Assembly (NCBI GenBank): GCA_902762565.1 | Contig: CACWOS010000010.1 | Coordinates: 1-64,000, forward strand | Length of the DNA: 64,000 nucleotides | Direction: 5' to 3' | Origin: an uncultured Prevotellaceae bacterium | GTDB taxonomy: Bacteria; Bacteroidota; Bacteroidia; Bacteroidales; Bacteroidaceae | Shown: piece by piece, positions 7,450 through 15,798 of the stretch | Layout of the letters: each line of letters starts with the position of its first letter | Numbering within the stretch: the stretch's first letter is position 1 | The notes under the pieces: generated by a model | Seen by the model: the letters and a program-made list of their open reading frames with translations, nothing else | Told to the model about the DNA's origin: nothing | The model's database searches: none | Made by a program: the position numbers and the translations under genes

Positions 7450-8541
7450 ATGAACCGTTTATATTATATCCTCCTTCTTGCCTGTGTTCTGGGTACAGCG
7501 TCGTGCAGCAAAGACGACTCGTCAGACATGAACCGACGGAGTGCCGCTGGTGCACCTGAAGACGATGGACAGACGACAGGGACGTATGTGTCGCGACTCT
7601 TGGCCCCTCCAGGCTATGAGCGTGGAGTAGGCTATTGCTATGCCACAGGTGCCGACTATCTGGAAGGAGTGACATTCAACATCTTCAATCTCAACTATCT
7701 GGACTCCATCCAGTACGTCAAGGGTTTGAACTTCGTCAGCGACGACTATACGCCATATAGTGAGGAACAAGTTATCACGGGTGAGACGCGCAATGCCATT
7801 TCCAAGCAGTTGGCCCTGTCAGCCAGCGTCGGCGCCAACTTCATCGTGGCCGACATCAAGGTGACGGGCAATTACTCCAAGGGAAGTGTCGAGGAGAACC
7901 AGTCGGTGTTTGCCATGAAGCGTACTAAGCGCGTGGCATACAGCCGTGACCTGCAGTATAAGAATGTCATCATGTACTACAAGGAGACGGGTGACAGTAT
8001 GGTATTCGCCCCAGGCTTCTATGCCGACTGGAAGAAGCTCGAAGGCAACAACGTCAATCAGGTCAACGTAAGCAACCAGGATGTTCTGGACTTCGTGAAC
8101 AAATGGGGTCGCGGCTTCGTGGCACGCTCATTCATGGGTGGCGTGCTGGAATACACCTTGCAGATAGACAAATCAGTGATCAGCGAGAACCAGAGTCTCG
8201 AGGTGGCACTCAATGCCAGCATAGGCTTCATCGTCGGTGTGGAGACTTCCACCAGTACGACTACAGAGAATTTTAAGAATGTTTCCCGTGACCGCTACAG
8301 TCTGGACATCCACGCCCGTGGCGGGAATGTGCAGGCTATAGCCGCTGTATTGTCAGGTGCCAGTCCTTCGCCTCAGGGCATTCAGGAGTGGATGGCGAGT
8401 GTCGACTTCCCTCCAACTCCCGATAGTGACCTACTGAAGAAATGCGCACTTACCGACGTGAAGATTGCATCCATCGCAAACCTTTTTACGGGACAGGTGC
8501 AGGACAGGGTGAATTATATACTACGAACGAACCCACAATAG
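7450..8541 (+). CDS. MACPF-like lipoprotein 3 (short form)
   Basis: 363-residue lipoprotein (lipobox TASC, cysteine 19, then SKDDSSD, an acidic surface-export-like tether). It has no BACON domain. Residues about 50-340 form the MACPF-like region, with VGYCYATGADY near 58, WGRGFVARSFMGG at 219-231 in place of YGTH-x7-GG, and IHARGGNVQAIAAVLSG near 293. The final GG is kept, but tyrosine, threonine and histidine are lost. Asp and Lys/Ser-rich segments typical of the two helical clusters are present. It is shorter than usual MACPF proteins (450 or more residues), so it may be a partner subunit rather than an independent pore former. The next gene starts 21 bases downstream. Confidence 0.65.
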   Translation: MNRLYYILLLACVLGTASCSKDDSSDMNRRSAAGAPEDDGQTTGTYVSRLLAPPGYERGVGYCYATGADYLEGVTFNIFNLNYLDSIQYVKGLNFVSDDYTPYSEEQVITGETRNAISKQLALSASVGANFIVADIKVTGNYSKGSVEENQSVFAMKRTKRVAYSRDLQYKNVIMYYKETGDSMVFAPGFYADWKKLEGNNVNQVNVSNQDVLDFVNKWGRGFVARSFMGGVLEYTLQIDKSVISENQSLEVALNASIGFIVGVETSTSTTTENFKNVSRDRYSLDIHARGGNVQAIAAVLSGASPSPQGIQEWMASVDFPPTPDSDLLKKCALTDVKIASIANLFTGQVQDRVNYILRTNPQ

Positions 8542-8562
8542 TCAAGAAATTGTGAATTAGGG

Positions 8563-9762
8563 ATGAAGTATATCTTATTATATATATGTATAACAGCAGT
8601 CCTGTTGACGACCGCATCCTGCAGCAGTGATGACGATATACCCGTTGTCCCTGAGGCTTCTCAGGCTATCGGCGACAACCAAGGCGATATCCAGCCGGTG
8701 TCGTGGCGTGCCACCGCCAAAACTCCCGAAGAGTTGCAGGAAATGGAGGCCGTTATCAGTGCTGTTCGTGGTGCTGGCTACACATACAGGGACAATGCGT
8801 CCTACTGTGTCGGCACCGATATGGAGGTGTTCAATATGCGTCGTTTGCGCGAGATGGAGAATAAGTACAGCACCTCCTATATCGTTGACGACTATGTTCC
8901 CACTACCGACCAGAAGTTCTTTTATAGTGAGAGTGTTAGAGACCTGAACAATCAGTTGTCGCTTGACATCGGTTTCGGCATCAACGCCGGTGTCTTCGCC
9001 GTGGATTTGGATGTGGCCTTCAACAAGAAGAATTTCTCTACCACGCGCAACTATTACTCGTTGATGCGTTTGAAGCAAAGCTACTTCTCGCGCGAGTTAA
9101 ACTACCTGAACCTGCGCGAACAGGTGGCCAATACCATTGCTGCTTCTCCGCTCTCCAACACCTTCGCCAGCATCGATGCTGACTCGCTGGCCAAGGTGGT
9201 GCCGCTCTTCCGCGAGGTCTATGCTCCTGGCTTCTCAGAGGTGATGCAGAAGTTTGTGCGTAATATCCATCAGGCCTCCTCGGCATATGCTGCCAGTGGA
9301 ATCTGTCGCGAATTTATCGATGAGGTGGGTTCCGGATTTGTCACTCGCTCCGTCTTAGGGTGTTCGCTCGACTACTACAATACCACGAAAATGGACTCTG
9401 TGTCTAACTCGCTCGACGTGAAAGTGGCACTGGAGTTGTCTGTTCAGATTAAATTTATTACCATCAGTACTGGTTTCAGTAGCGAGTATAAAGATGCAGC
9501 CATGAAGTGCAGTCGTAATTCCGAGAGCCATATCACCGCCCGTGGCGGCAACGTGTCTCTCGTGACGGCATTCACCACGGGACAGGCAGCAACGATAGAC
9601 CCGAAGACGCTGAAAACGTGGCAGGCAACGGTGACACCAAACGATGCAGCACTCATCGACATCCGTCTGGTGCCTATCTACGAGGTCATCTACGATGCCA
9701 AGACGCGCACCATTCTGAAGAACTATATGGATAAATCGTTACGTAATTTCGAAGATGAGTAA
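8563..9762 (+). CDS. MACPF-like lipoprotein 4 (short form)
   Basis: 399-residue lipoprotein (lipobox TASC, cysteine 20, then SSDDD, matching the S(D/E)-rich export signal of surface lipoproteins in Bacteroidetes). The MACPF-like region contains GAGYTYRDNASYC near 70, VGSGFVTRSVLGC at 255-267 where the signature should be, and HITARGGNVSLVTAFTTGQ near 323. The paralogous ending LVPIYEVIYDAKTRTILKNY matches proteins 1 and 2 (PIYALIVNADAREVLTDY). The gene has no BACON domain. Its end overlaps the start of the next gene by 8 bases, which supports one operon. The function is inferred only from relationship to the MACPF family. Confidence 0.65.
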   Translation: MKYILLYICITAVLLTTASCSSDDDIPVVPEASQAIGDNQGDIQPVSWRATAKTPEELQEMEAVISAVRGAGYTYRDNASYCVGTDMEVFNMRRLREMENKYSTSYIVDDYVPTTDQKFFYSESVRDLNNQLSLDIGFGINAGVFAVDLDVAFNKKNFSTTRNYYSLMRLKQSYFSRELNYLNLREQVANTIAASPLSNTFASIDADSLAKVVPLFREVYAPGFSEVMQKFVRNIHQASSAYAASGICREFIDEVGSGFVTRSVLGCSLDYYNTTKMDSVSNSLDVKVALELSVQIKFITISTGFSSEYKDAAMKCSRNSESHITARGGNVSLVTAFTTGQAATIDPKTLKTWQATVTPNDAALIDIRLVPIYEVIYDAKTRTILKNYMDKSLRNFEDE

Positions 9763-12016
9763 TATGAATACATACCATCATATGAATCGAAACGGAAATA
9801 GCTGCTGCTGGGCTATGAAGGGACTGTTGGCACTGGCGGTCTTCATGGCTCCCTGCTGCTTTGTCTCCTGTTCCGATGACCTGACGGAAGACACCGTTGC
9901 TGAGGCTAATACTCCATTGTCCAGGAGAGCTTATTCCTATGAACAGATCAAGCTGCAACGTTTGGGATATGCCTACAATGCCGCAGGCAACGTAATGGAT
10001 GACGGCAGTTTCTCGGCATCTCCCATCATCAACATGGAGCGTCTCAAGGCTGCCGAGACGACCTATGGACTCATTATCAGCTCAGAACGCCGCCATTATA
10101 CATCTATGGACATCTTCAGTGGTACGACGCTTCAGGAAATGGGTCATGAAGAGACGAAGTACACCATCAATACTAATGATGTCATTGCCAGCGGCAAGTA
10201 TTATCGCAATAACACTTCGATCTATCGAGGACAATGGAAAAACACTTATAAGGCACACATGTTCATCAAGCATGTCATGGCTTCCATGACCATTGATGTG
10301 GGCATTCTGCGTTGCCTGAAGCTGGACGACTTGAACAGTGCCGAAAATGTGCTCGAAGATGACTTCCGAACCAAGCTGGCAGCACTTGTGAGCAAAGGCG
10401 AGGGTGCTATCACCTCACAAGACGCCACCGAGTTTTCCGAGAAGTACGGCACTCACCTCGTGGTATCGTCAAATCTGGGTGGCATGATTGAGCTACAGAT
10501 GGAAATCAACCGCGACTCCTGTGTCGATAAGGTGTATGCGACGCAGCAGGTCTGCGAAGTCATCCTTGGTAAGAACGTTGTCAAGACCACAGGCTCGCAG
10601 GTGCTCAGTGAATTATCCCAGCATCATATTCAGTACCATGGAAAGATTAACGTCAAGGGCGGTGCTGCTGAAGACTGTCAGGCACTGAGCAAAACATTTG
10701 ATGACACGAAGGCTGCCGAAGTGAAAATCAGCGATGGTGACTATTATGCATGGGCAAACCATATCAGCATTGAGCCGGCTTCTTATAATGCCTCCTTTGT
10801 CGCTGGCCGTTATCTGCCGTTGTATGAGTTGTTTGAAGATGTCACAAAGCGTCAGGTGCTCCGCAAAGTCTATGAGTTGTACTTGAAGCAAGAGGCACCC
10901 ACTCAGGAAGTCGACGAGGCTCCCTATGGTGTCTTGTCGGTGAAGGACAATTACGGTGCTGATGTAAGAGTGGCTTCGGTGGGTAATGACAAGGCATGTG
11001 TCATCTGCGAGGAATATGTCCCCTCCATCCGTAGCGACAAGTCCTGTGTCGTGGCTTATCCACTCATCAAGGACAAGAACAATGATTGGCGCCCATTCCT
11101 ATATTCCGGTCTGTTCATCGGTGATGAAAGCCACCGTCCGGGCCGTGTCATCTGGGAGGGTAGCGCATCGGTGTATATTCCTTCCGACAGCATCTTCTTT
11201 GAAAACGAAAACGCCTCTGTCCACAATCTCTTCGACGAGCAGACCCATGCCTTGAAGAATGTCTATTTCTATTGGAATGCCGTTCATCCACAACCTTGTC
11301 CCACCATACAAGAGTCGGCTAAGAGCTATACTACCTCTGTTTTCAGGTTACAGCCTAACGCGCTTGCCGCCCCGACGACTTTTGCCAAGGTGGCCAGCAC
11401 CTTCTGGTCGATACGTCCAGTGGAACTGAAACTGGCAAGCATCTTAAATTACTGGCAAAAAGACAAGATATTTAAAGACTTCGCAAAAAACATATATCAG
11501 GACCATGACGGTATCTTCTATATACAGCAGGCAGATGGTAGAAACTACAACTTCTATCTGGTCGACGGAGGCGAGAATATCCAGCGTGTACCAGAACGTA
11601 CTGGCGACAATGACGGATTATTGAGGTGGACCGATGCCGTGAGTCAGTCAGTGAGGCAAATAGGACTGAACGATTACCTGCCAACGGTGGCGCAGTCGAA
11701 GAGTATCACCAAGATGATGGGCAACCGCATGAGCATCTTCTACAGCCACGCATACGACGGTCGTAATATGCTTGGACTGGACTGGCCAACAGGCTATTGG
11801 GCCATTTCGTCTATCAAGATTGATAATCCTGCGCAGAACGACGGTCAGGGAATACCCATCATCACTAACGATGCCGGTCAGGTACGCATCATGCGACTGA
11901 GCGGTTCGGGAACAGACTTGCTGCTCGAATATCCGGAATATGTGAAGGCATTCAACTATTCCGATCAAAGCTTCTTTAAGTATTTCCCGATATATATAAC
12001 GATAGACAAGTTTTGA
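9755..12016 (+). CDS. MACPF lipoprotein 5 with large C-terminal domain
   Basis: 753-residue lipoprotein. The signal peptide most likely begins at the internal Met 21 (9815), with cysteine 39 and then SDDLTED. ATGs at 9755, 9764 and 9782 are also possible, and 9755 overlaps the previous gene by 8 bases. The MACPF part (about 60-370) holds LGYAYNAAG near 71, an intact signature YGTHLVVSSNLGG at 231-243, and INVKGGAAEDCQAL near 298. After it comes about 350 residues that I cannot assign, with aromatic beta-rich segments such as GRNYNFYLVDGGENIQRV and PTGYWAISSIKI. This region may be a receptor- or glycan-binding C-terminal domain as in other MACPF toxins. With paralogue 6 it is the best candidate for an active pore former. 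Confidence 0.78.
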   Translation: MSNMNTYHHMNRNGNSCCWAMKGLLALAVFMAPCCFVSCSDDLTEDTVAEANTPLSRRAYSYEQIKLQRLGYAYNAAGNVMDDGSFSASPIINMERLKAAETTYGLIISSERRHYTSMDIFSGTTLQEMGHEETKYTINTNDVIASGKYYRNNTSIYRGQWKNTYKAHMFIKHVMASMTIDVGILRCLKLDDLNSAENVLEDDFRTKLAALVSKGEGAITSQDATEFSEKYGTHLVVSSNLGGMIELQMEINRDSCVDKVYATQQVCEVILGKNVVKTTGSQVLSELSQHHIQYHGKINVKGGAAEDCQALSKTFDDTKAAEVKISDGDYYAWANHISIEPASYNASFVAGRYLPLYELFEDVTKRQVLRKVYELYLKQEAPTQEVDEAPYGVLSVKDNYGADVRVASVGNDKACVICEEYVPSIRSDKSCVVAYPLIKDKNNDWRPFLYSGLFIGDESHRPGRVIWEGSASVYIPSDSIFFENENASVHNLFDEQTHALKNVYFYWNAVHPQPCPTIQESAKSYTTSVFRLQPNALAAPTTFAKVASTFWSIRPVELKLASILNYWQKDKIFKDFAKNIYQDHDGIFYIQQADGRNYNFYLVDGGENIQRVPERTGDNDGLLRWTDAVSQSVRQIGLNDYLPTVAQSKSITKMMGNRMSIFYSHAYDGRNMLGLDWPTGYWAISSIKIDNPAQNDGQGIPIITNDAGQVRIMRLSGSGTDLLLEYPEYVKAFNYSDQSFFKYFPIYITIDKF

Positions 12017-12047
12017 AACTTGAAACATGAAACTTGAAACATTGAAC
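12013..12047 (+). repeat. short AT-rich dispersed repeat between MACPF genes 5 and 6
   Basis: The unit GAAACTTGAAACAT occurs twice, almost perfectly, and overlaps the stop codon of gene 5. It belongs to the class of low-complexity repeats also seen at 15749-15790 and 62625-62658. Confidence 0.5.
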
Positions 12048-12048
12048 T

Positions 12049-13986
12049 ATGAATAAGCTTCTCCTATACTTCTCACTACTCATCTTGAGTACCTTGCTGG
12101 TCACTTCCTGTTCGCGTGAAGACGACCTGCAACAGGTGATGGAAGAATATGACGCAGCCAATGCCTACGGTGACTACTCAGAGAGCTACTGGAGGCGCGT
12201 ACATGCGGCTCAGCGCATGGAGTACATCGGTGAACTGTATCGCAGCTATGGTGTCGGCTACGGCTATAACGGCACAGGAAAATATAGCGACTACGACGAG
12301 GTGCGCGACCGCGTCATAGACTTGAATTATATCCAGCAGTTCGACGCGCAGCATGGCTCTGCAACGATTGTTGACGACATTGCGACGTCATCCTTCCATC
12401 ATGTTTATAGCGGAACGGATGCCGTTAAAATCTGCGAGAAGCTGACCCGCGAGTCATCGGTGAAAACCGACCTCATCCTCTTCCAGGCCGAAGTCAAGAG
12501 CACCTTCAACCAGACCGATATCGTGAGCAACGAGTATGCCTTCTGCACCATTTACGACGGACTGACGGTGGCATCACGCCATCTGGAGCCCTACGACCTG
12601 TACTATATCGCCCGTGAACATCCGGAGGCGCTCTCCCCGGGATTCCTGCGCTATCAGCAGTTGGCAGCCGAGGCCATCAAGAACAACAATAATACCGAGG
12701 CCATTCGCATCCTGCAGAATATGTTGCAAACCTATGGCACCCATGTCATCTATCATGCCAAGTTGGGCGGCAAGCTGAAGTTCAGTACCACGATGTACCG
12801 CTATGTGGTTGACTCGCGCACCACACTGGATGAGCAGGCTGGTGCATCGTTCCTCTATTGCATCGGCAAAAAAGATGGTACGCAGACACAGGACTGGGTG
12901 GTTAACACACAGACCGACCGCCAAACTCACATCGAGGCGCTCGGTGGCAACAGCGCCCTGGCTACCAAGTTGTCGGGTCTGCATGACAGCGATGATATGG
13001 CACTGAAGAGCCAAGTGGTGGATGAGTGGTTCAAGTCGCTCAAGTTCACCCCTGGTGCTGACAGGGAGGAGAATAATGTAGAGCTGATTGACATCAAGGT
13101 GGCTCCCATTGCCGACCTCATCACAGAAAAAAGTGTGGCCGACCTCTACAATGACCTCGTGGGCAAGCATATCAATTACGAGACCAATGTCATGCCGCGT
13201 GCCAGGAATCAGATTTATGCCAGGGTACCAATTTCCGCGCTTAGGCTGATTGACCGTTCAGTGACCAATCAGGTTGTCGTTGACCAGGAGATTATTGGCG
13301 AAGTGTTGAACGAATATGTGCATGGCGTGGAATACACCGTGTTCTATCCCACCTTGGAAGGCATGATGTGCCGTGAGGGCATTGGCCGACGTTGCAGCGA
13401 CGACAGCCTGTTCACCATTACGTGGCAATACCTCGATGGTGCAGAGGACCAGGCGAAGAGCTTTGTCACCCCACTCAGGCGAAACTCCTATGACGACTAT
13501 GTCTATTATAATAATGGCGACATTGACATATTACCCTCCGACAGCAAGTCCTACAACAACAACGCCATTGTCAGAAGGGGTGCCATCTACATGTGGAACG
13601 ACACCTGCGTAGCCAACATGAAGATAGGGCCTTATTACCTGCATCAAGGGGTGATGGCCAACACCAGCGAGGATAAGTCGGCCATGAACACAATACGTAC
13701 CTTGCTCAAGGATATCCCGTTGGGCTATGAGATTGCCGATACGGTGAAGATGAACAAGATACTACGCTATATGTATTACTCCGGACAGGTCTTCGGCGAC
13801 GACCGCATCCAACGCACCGATGTTCCGCCATTCTTCAGCAACAAGCGTTTCATCATGATTGACAGCCATACAAACCAATATGGCATTTTCAAGTTGGATG
13901 CTCAGCGTGATGACGTTTCCGGCATGCCGTTGGAGAACATTGGCCAGGCATTGCTCGTGCGCAAACGAGATTTCGAACATAAATAG
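12049..13986 (+). CDS. MACPF lipoprotein 6 with large C-terminal domain
   Basis: 645-residue lipoprotein (cysteine 21, then SREDD). It shows the clearest MACPF features of the array: SYGVGYGYNGTGKYSDY near residue 67, the full signature YGTHVIYHAKLGG at 229-241, and IEALGGNSALATKLSG near 297. Residues about 390-645 form an additional unassigned C-terminal domain of beta-rich, aromatic sequence, possibly for target recognition. The length fits secreted Bacteroidales MACPF proteins. It follows paralogue 5 by 32 bases and precedes a secreted knuckle protein by 10 bases, so it is well inside the operon. The expected location is the outer membrane surface or vesicles. Pore formation is an inference from the family. 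Confidence 0.82.
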   Translation: MNKLLLYFSLLILSTLLVTSCSREDDLQQVMEEYDAANAYGDYSESYWRRVHAAQRMEYIGELYRSYGVGYGYNGTGKYSDYDEVRDRVIDLNYIQQFDAQHGSATIVDDIATSSFHHVYSGTDAVKICEKLTRESSVKTDLILFQAEVKSTFNQTDIVSNEYAFCTIYDGLTVASRHLEPYDLYYIAREHPEALSPGFLRYQQLAAEAIKNNNNTEAIRILQNMLQTYGTHVIYHAKLGGKLKFSTTMYRYVVDSRTTLDEQAGASFLYCIGKKDGTQTQDWVVNTQTDRQTHIEALGGNSALATKLSGLHDSDDMALKSQVVDEWFKSLKFTPGADREENNVELIDIKVAPIADLITEKSVADLYNDLVGKHINYETNVMPRARNQIYARVPISALRLIDRSVTNQVVVDQEIIGEVLNEYVHGVEYTVFYPTLEGMMCREGIGRRCSDDSLFTITWQYLDGAEDQAKSFVTPLRRNSYDDYVYYNNGDIDILPSDSKSYNNNAIVRRGAIYMWNDTCVANMKIGPYYLHQGVMANTSEDKSAMNTIRTLLKDIPLGYEIADTVKMNKILRYMYYSGQVFGDDRIQRTDVPPFFSNKRFIMIDSHTNQYGIFKLDAQRDDVSGMPLENIGQALLVRKRDFEHK

Positions 13987-13996
13987 TCGACAGCAT

Positions 13997-15748
13997 ATGA
14001 AACAAATACTATTCGCCATCCTCTTTTCACTTTGCACTCCCGCTGCCATGGCTCAGCTGGTGGGAGAAATCAAAATTGTGGCGGTACAGGAATTTAGTGA
14101 TCTTGCCCCTCAGGCCAATGGCTATTATGGTGGTGGTGACGCGGATTTGGACTTCCGCAAGGGTGTTGGTGGTGGTTATGTGTTTGCCGTCTTTAAGGAT
14201 ACTAACGACCCGAGTCAATATATCACCGAAGTGAAAGTCACGACCAGAAGTGCTTATGGCATAGAGTTTACCGAAAATGGAAAGCTCTATACCCCAGCAC
14301 CCTTCTATCAGGAGTCCAAGGACCATTATGACGGAAGCTACCGAGGAGGACTCAATGGGCGCAACTATTCGATTTATGGTGGAAGTTACGACGGACAGGC
14401 ACACGTCTATGTCACTCGCACCGGCAACTGGGACTTTGATAGAAGTGTGCTCAAGTCGGTGCGTGTCGTCACCAGCAGACCATCAGGAGGGCACTATAGC
14501 GGCCCCCATGCCGGTGGCGGACGCTACTTCGTCTATACCTGGCATACTCATGAACCCAAGTTCAAAGCTACGGGAGACATCAACAATCATGTGCGTTATT
14601 GTGGGCGCGACAATTGCAAACTCACCAAGACGGAGCCACACAACTTCCCTCCGCAATACGGCCACGACACCTGGTCACAACGGACCAAGTCGGACCCGCA
14701 GTGTGACAAGTCGCATTTCAAGAAATGCCTGGATTGCGGACAGGTTGTCTCTGAAGACCATAAATGGGCTTCCTATGTGTCCGATAGCCAAGACCACAAC
14801 AAGAAGTGTCTGGTATGCGACTACGTCATGCAGTCCGACCACCAGAATTTTGGCAAGCAAAAGCTGCCCGTTGACGAGAACTACCACATGATATATTGTG
14901 AGGACTGCGGATTCCTCCAGAAACTGCGCCATGACTTCGGTGACGTCAGGGTGGAAAGGTCGCGTGACTGCGAGCATATCCTAGCAGAATATACCTGCAC
15001 GCAATGTTCACATCACGCCTACTTCGAGGAGCCTGGTTTAGGCCATGACTTCGATGCCAACGGCATCTGCCGTCGTCAGGACTGTCTCCACCCCTACGAG
15101 TCTCCCGCAACAGAGCCTTTTGGCACTGAGGGCGACAGCGCGTATGTCATCAAGAACTACGGCAACCTCTACTGGGTGGCCGACTATATCAACCGTCGCC
15201 ATCCCAACATCAATGTCCGTCTGGACAACGACCTCCAGGCCGAGGACTTCATATCATTGCCATGGCAACCCATCGGCTACAACGACGAAACGGCCTTCCA
15301 GGGCACCTTCGATGGTGGCGGTCACGTCATTGCCATGCTGCAGACAGAAGAACCAGAGGCAGGCTACGGCTACCGCGGACTCTTCGGAGCTATTGCCAAG
15401 GAGGGCATCGTGAAGGATCTAACGCTGGCCTCGTGCCATATGCGCGGATGGGATGACATCGGTAGTGTGGCAGGTGTCAATGACGGAACGATAGACAAGT
15501 GCCATGTGATATTCTCAATCGTCAGCACCATTGGCACGGGCATGAACCTCGGCGGCATCTGTGGACTGAATCGAGGCACCATCTCTGGCTGCACCACAGC
15601 ACGTGATGTGTGGGTAGGCAGTGTTCGCGACTATGCTGGAGGCATCTGTGGCACCAATGGTGGCGGAAGCCTGCTGAACAACACCACCGCAGCTATCTGT
15701 GGTAGCGGAACTGATGCCAGACTACCGGAAACGGCATCGCAACAGTAG
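13997..15748 (+). CDS. secreted protein with Cys/His knuckles and GLUG repeats
   Basis: 583 residues beginning with a signal peptide (MKQILFAILFSLCTPAAMAQ). I use the ATG at 13997, because the longer frame from 13859 only adds sequence that overlaps the previous gene. After an unassigned N-terminal domain come five or six zinc-knuckle-like units at about 200-360: CGRDNC, CLDCGQVVSEDHKW, CLVCDYVMQSDH, CEDCGFLQKLRHDF, CTQC and GICRRQDC. Residues about 430-575 carry GLUG-type repeats (TFDGGGHVIAML, GGICGLNRGTISGCT, GGICGTNGGGS) that usually build a beta-helix. It ends without a T9SS signal, unlike its downstream relative, and stops in the middle of a repeat, so it may be truncated. No enzymatic motif is seen. 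Confidence 0.7.
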   Translation: MKQILFAILFSLCTPAAMAQLVGEIKIVAVQEFSDLAPQANGYYGGGDADLDFRKGVGGGYVFAVFKDTNDPSQYITEVKVTTRSAYGIEFTENGKLYTPAPFYQESKDHYDGSYRGGLNGRNYSIYGGSYDGQAHVYVTRTGNWDFDRSVLKSVRVVTSRPSGGHYSGPHAGGGRYFVYTWHTHEPKFKATGDINNHVRYCGRDNCKLTKTEPHNFPPQYGHDTWSQRTKSDPQCDKSHFKKCLDCGQVVSEDHKWASYVSDSQDHNKKCLVCDYVMQSDHQNFGKQKLPVDENYHMIYCEDCGFLQKLRHDFGDVRVERSRDCEHILAEYTCTQCSHHAYFEEPGLGHDFDANGICRRQDCLHPYESPATEPFGTEGDSAYVIKNYGNLYWVADYINRRHPNINVRLDNDLQAEDFISLPWQPIGYNDETAFQGTFDGGGHVIAMLQTEEPEAGYGYRGLFGAIAKEGIVKDLTLASCHMRGWDDIGSVAGVNDGTIDKCHVIFSIVSTIGTGMNLGGICGLNRGTISGCTTARDVWVGSVRDYAGGICGTNGGGSLLNNTTAAICGSGTDARLPETASQQ

Positions 15749-15790
15749 ATAATTGAGAATTGACAATTGATAATTGAGAATTGACAATTG
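15749..15790 (+). repeat. two tandem 21-bp AT-rich repeats
   Basis: ATAATTGAGAATTGACAATT plus one G occurs twice in tandem, at 15749-15769 and 15770-15790, filling the gap between two coding regions. A close variant is found at 62625-62658, upstream of the CorA gene. It is probably a mobile or slippage-generated intergenic repeat. Confidence 0.75.
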
Positions 15791-15798
15791 AAAAAGAT

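Noticed and set aside
13859-13996. Longer start for the secreted knuckle protein
   Set aside because: It overlaps the end of MACPF gene 6 and would hide the good signal peptide that begins at 13997.
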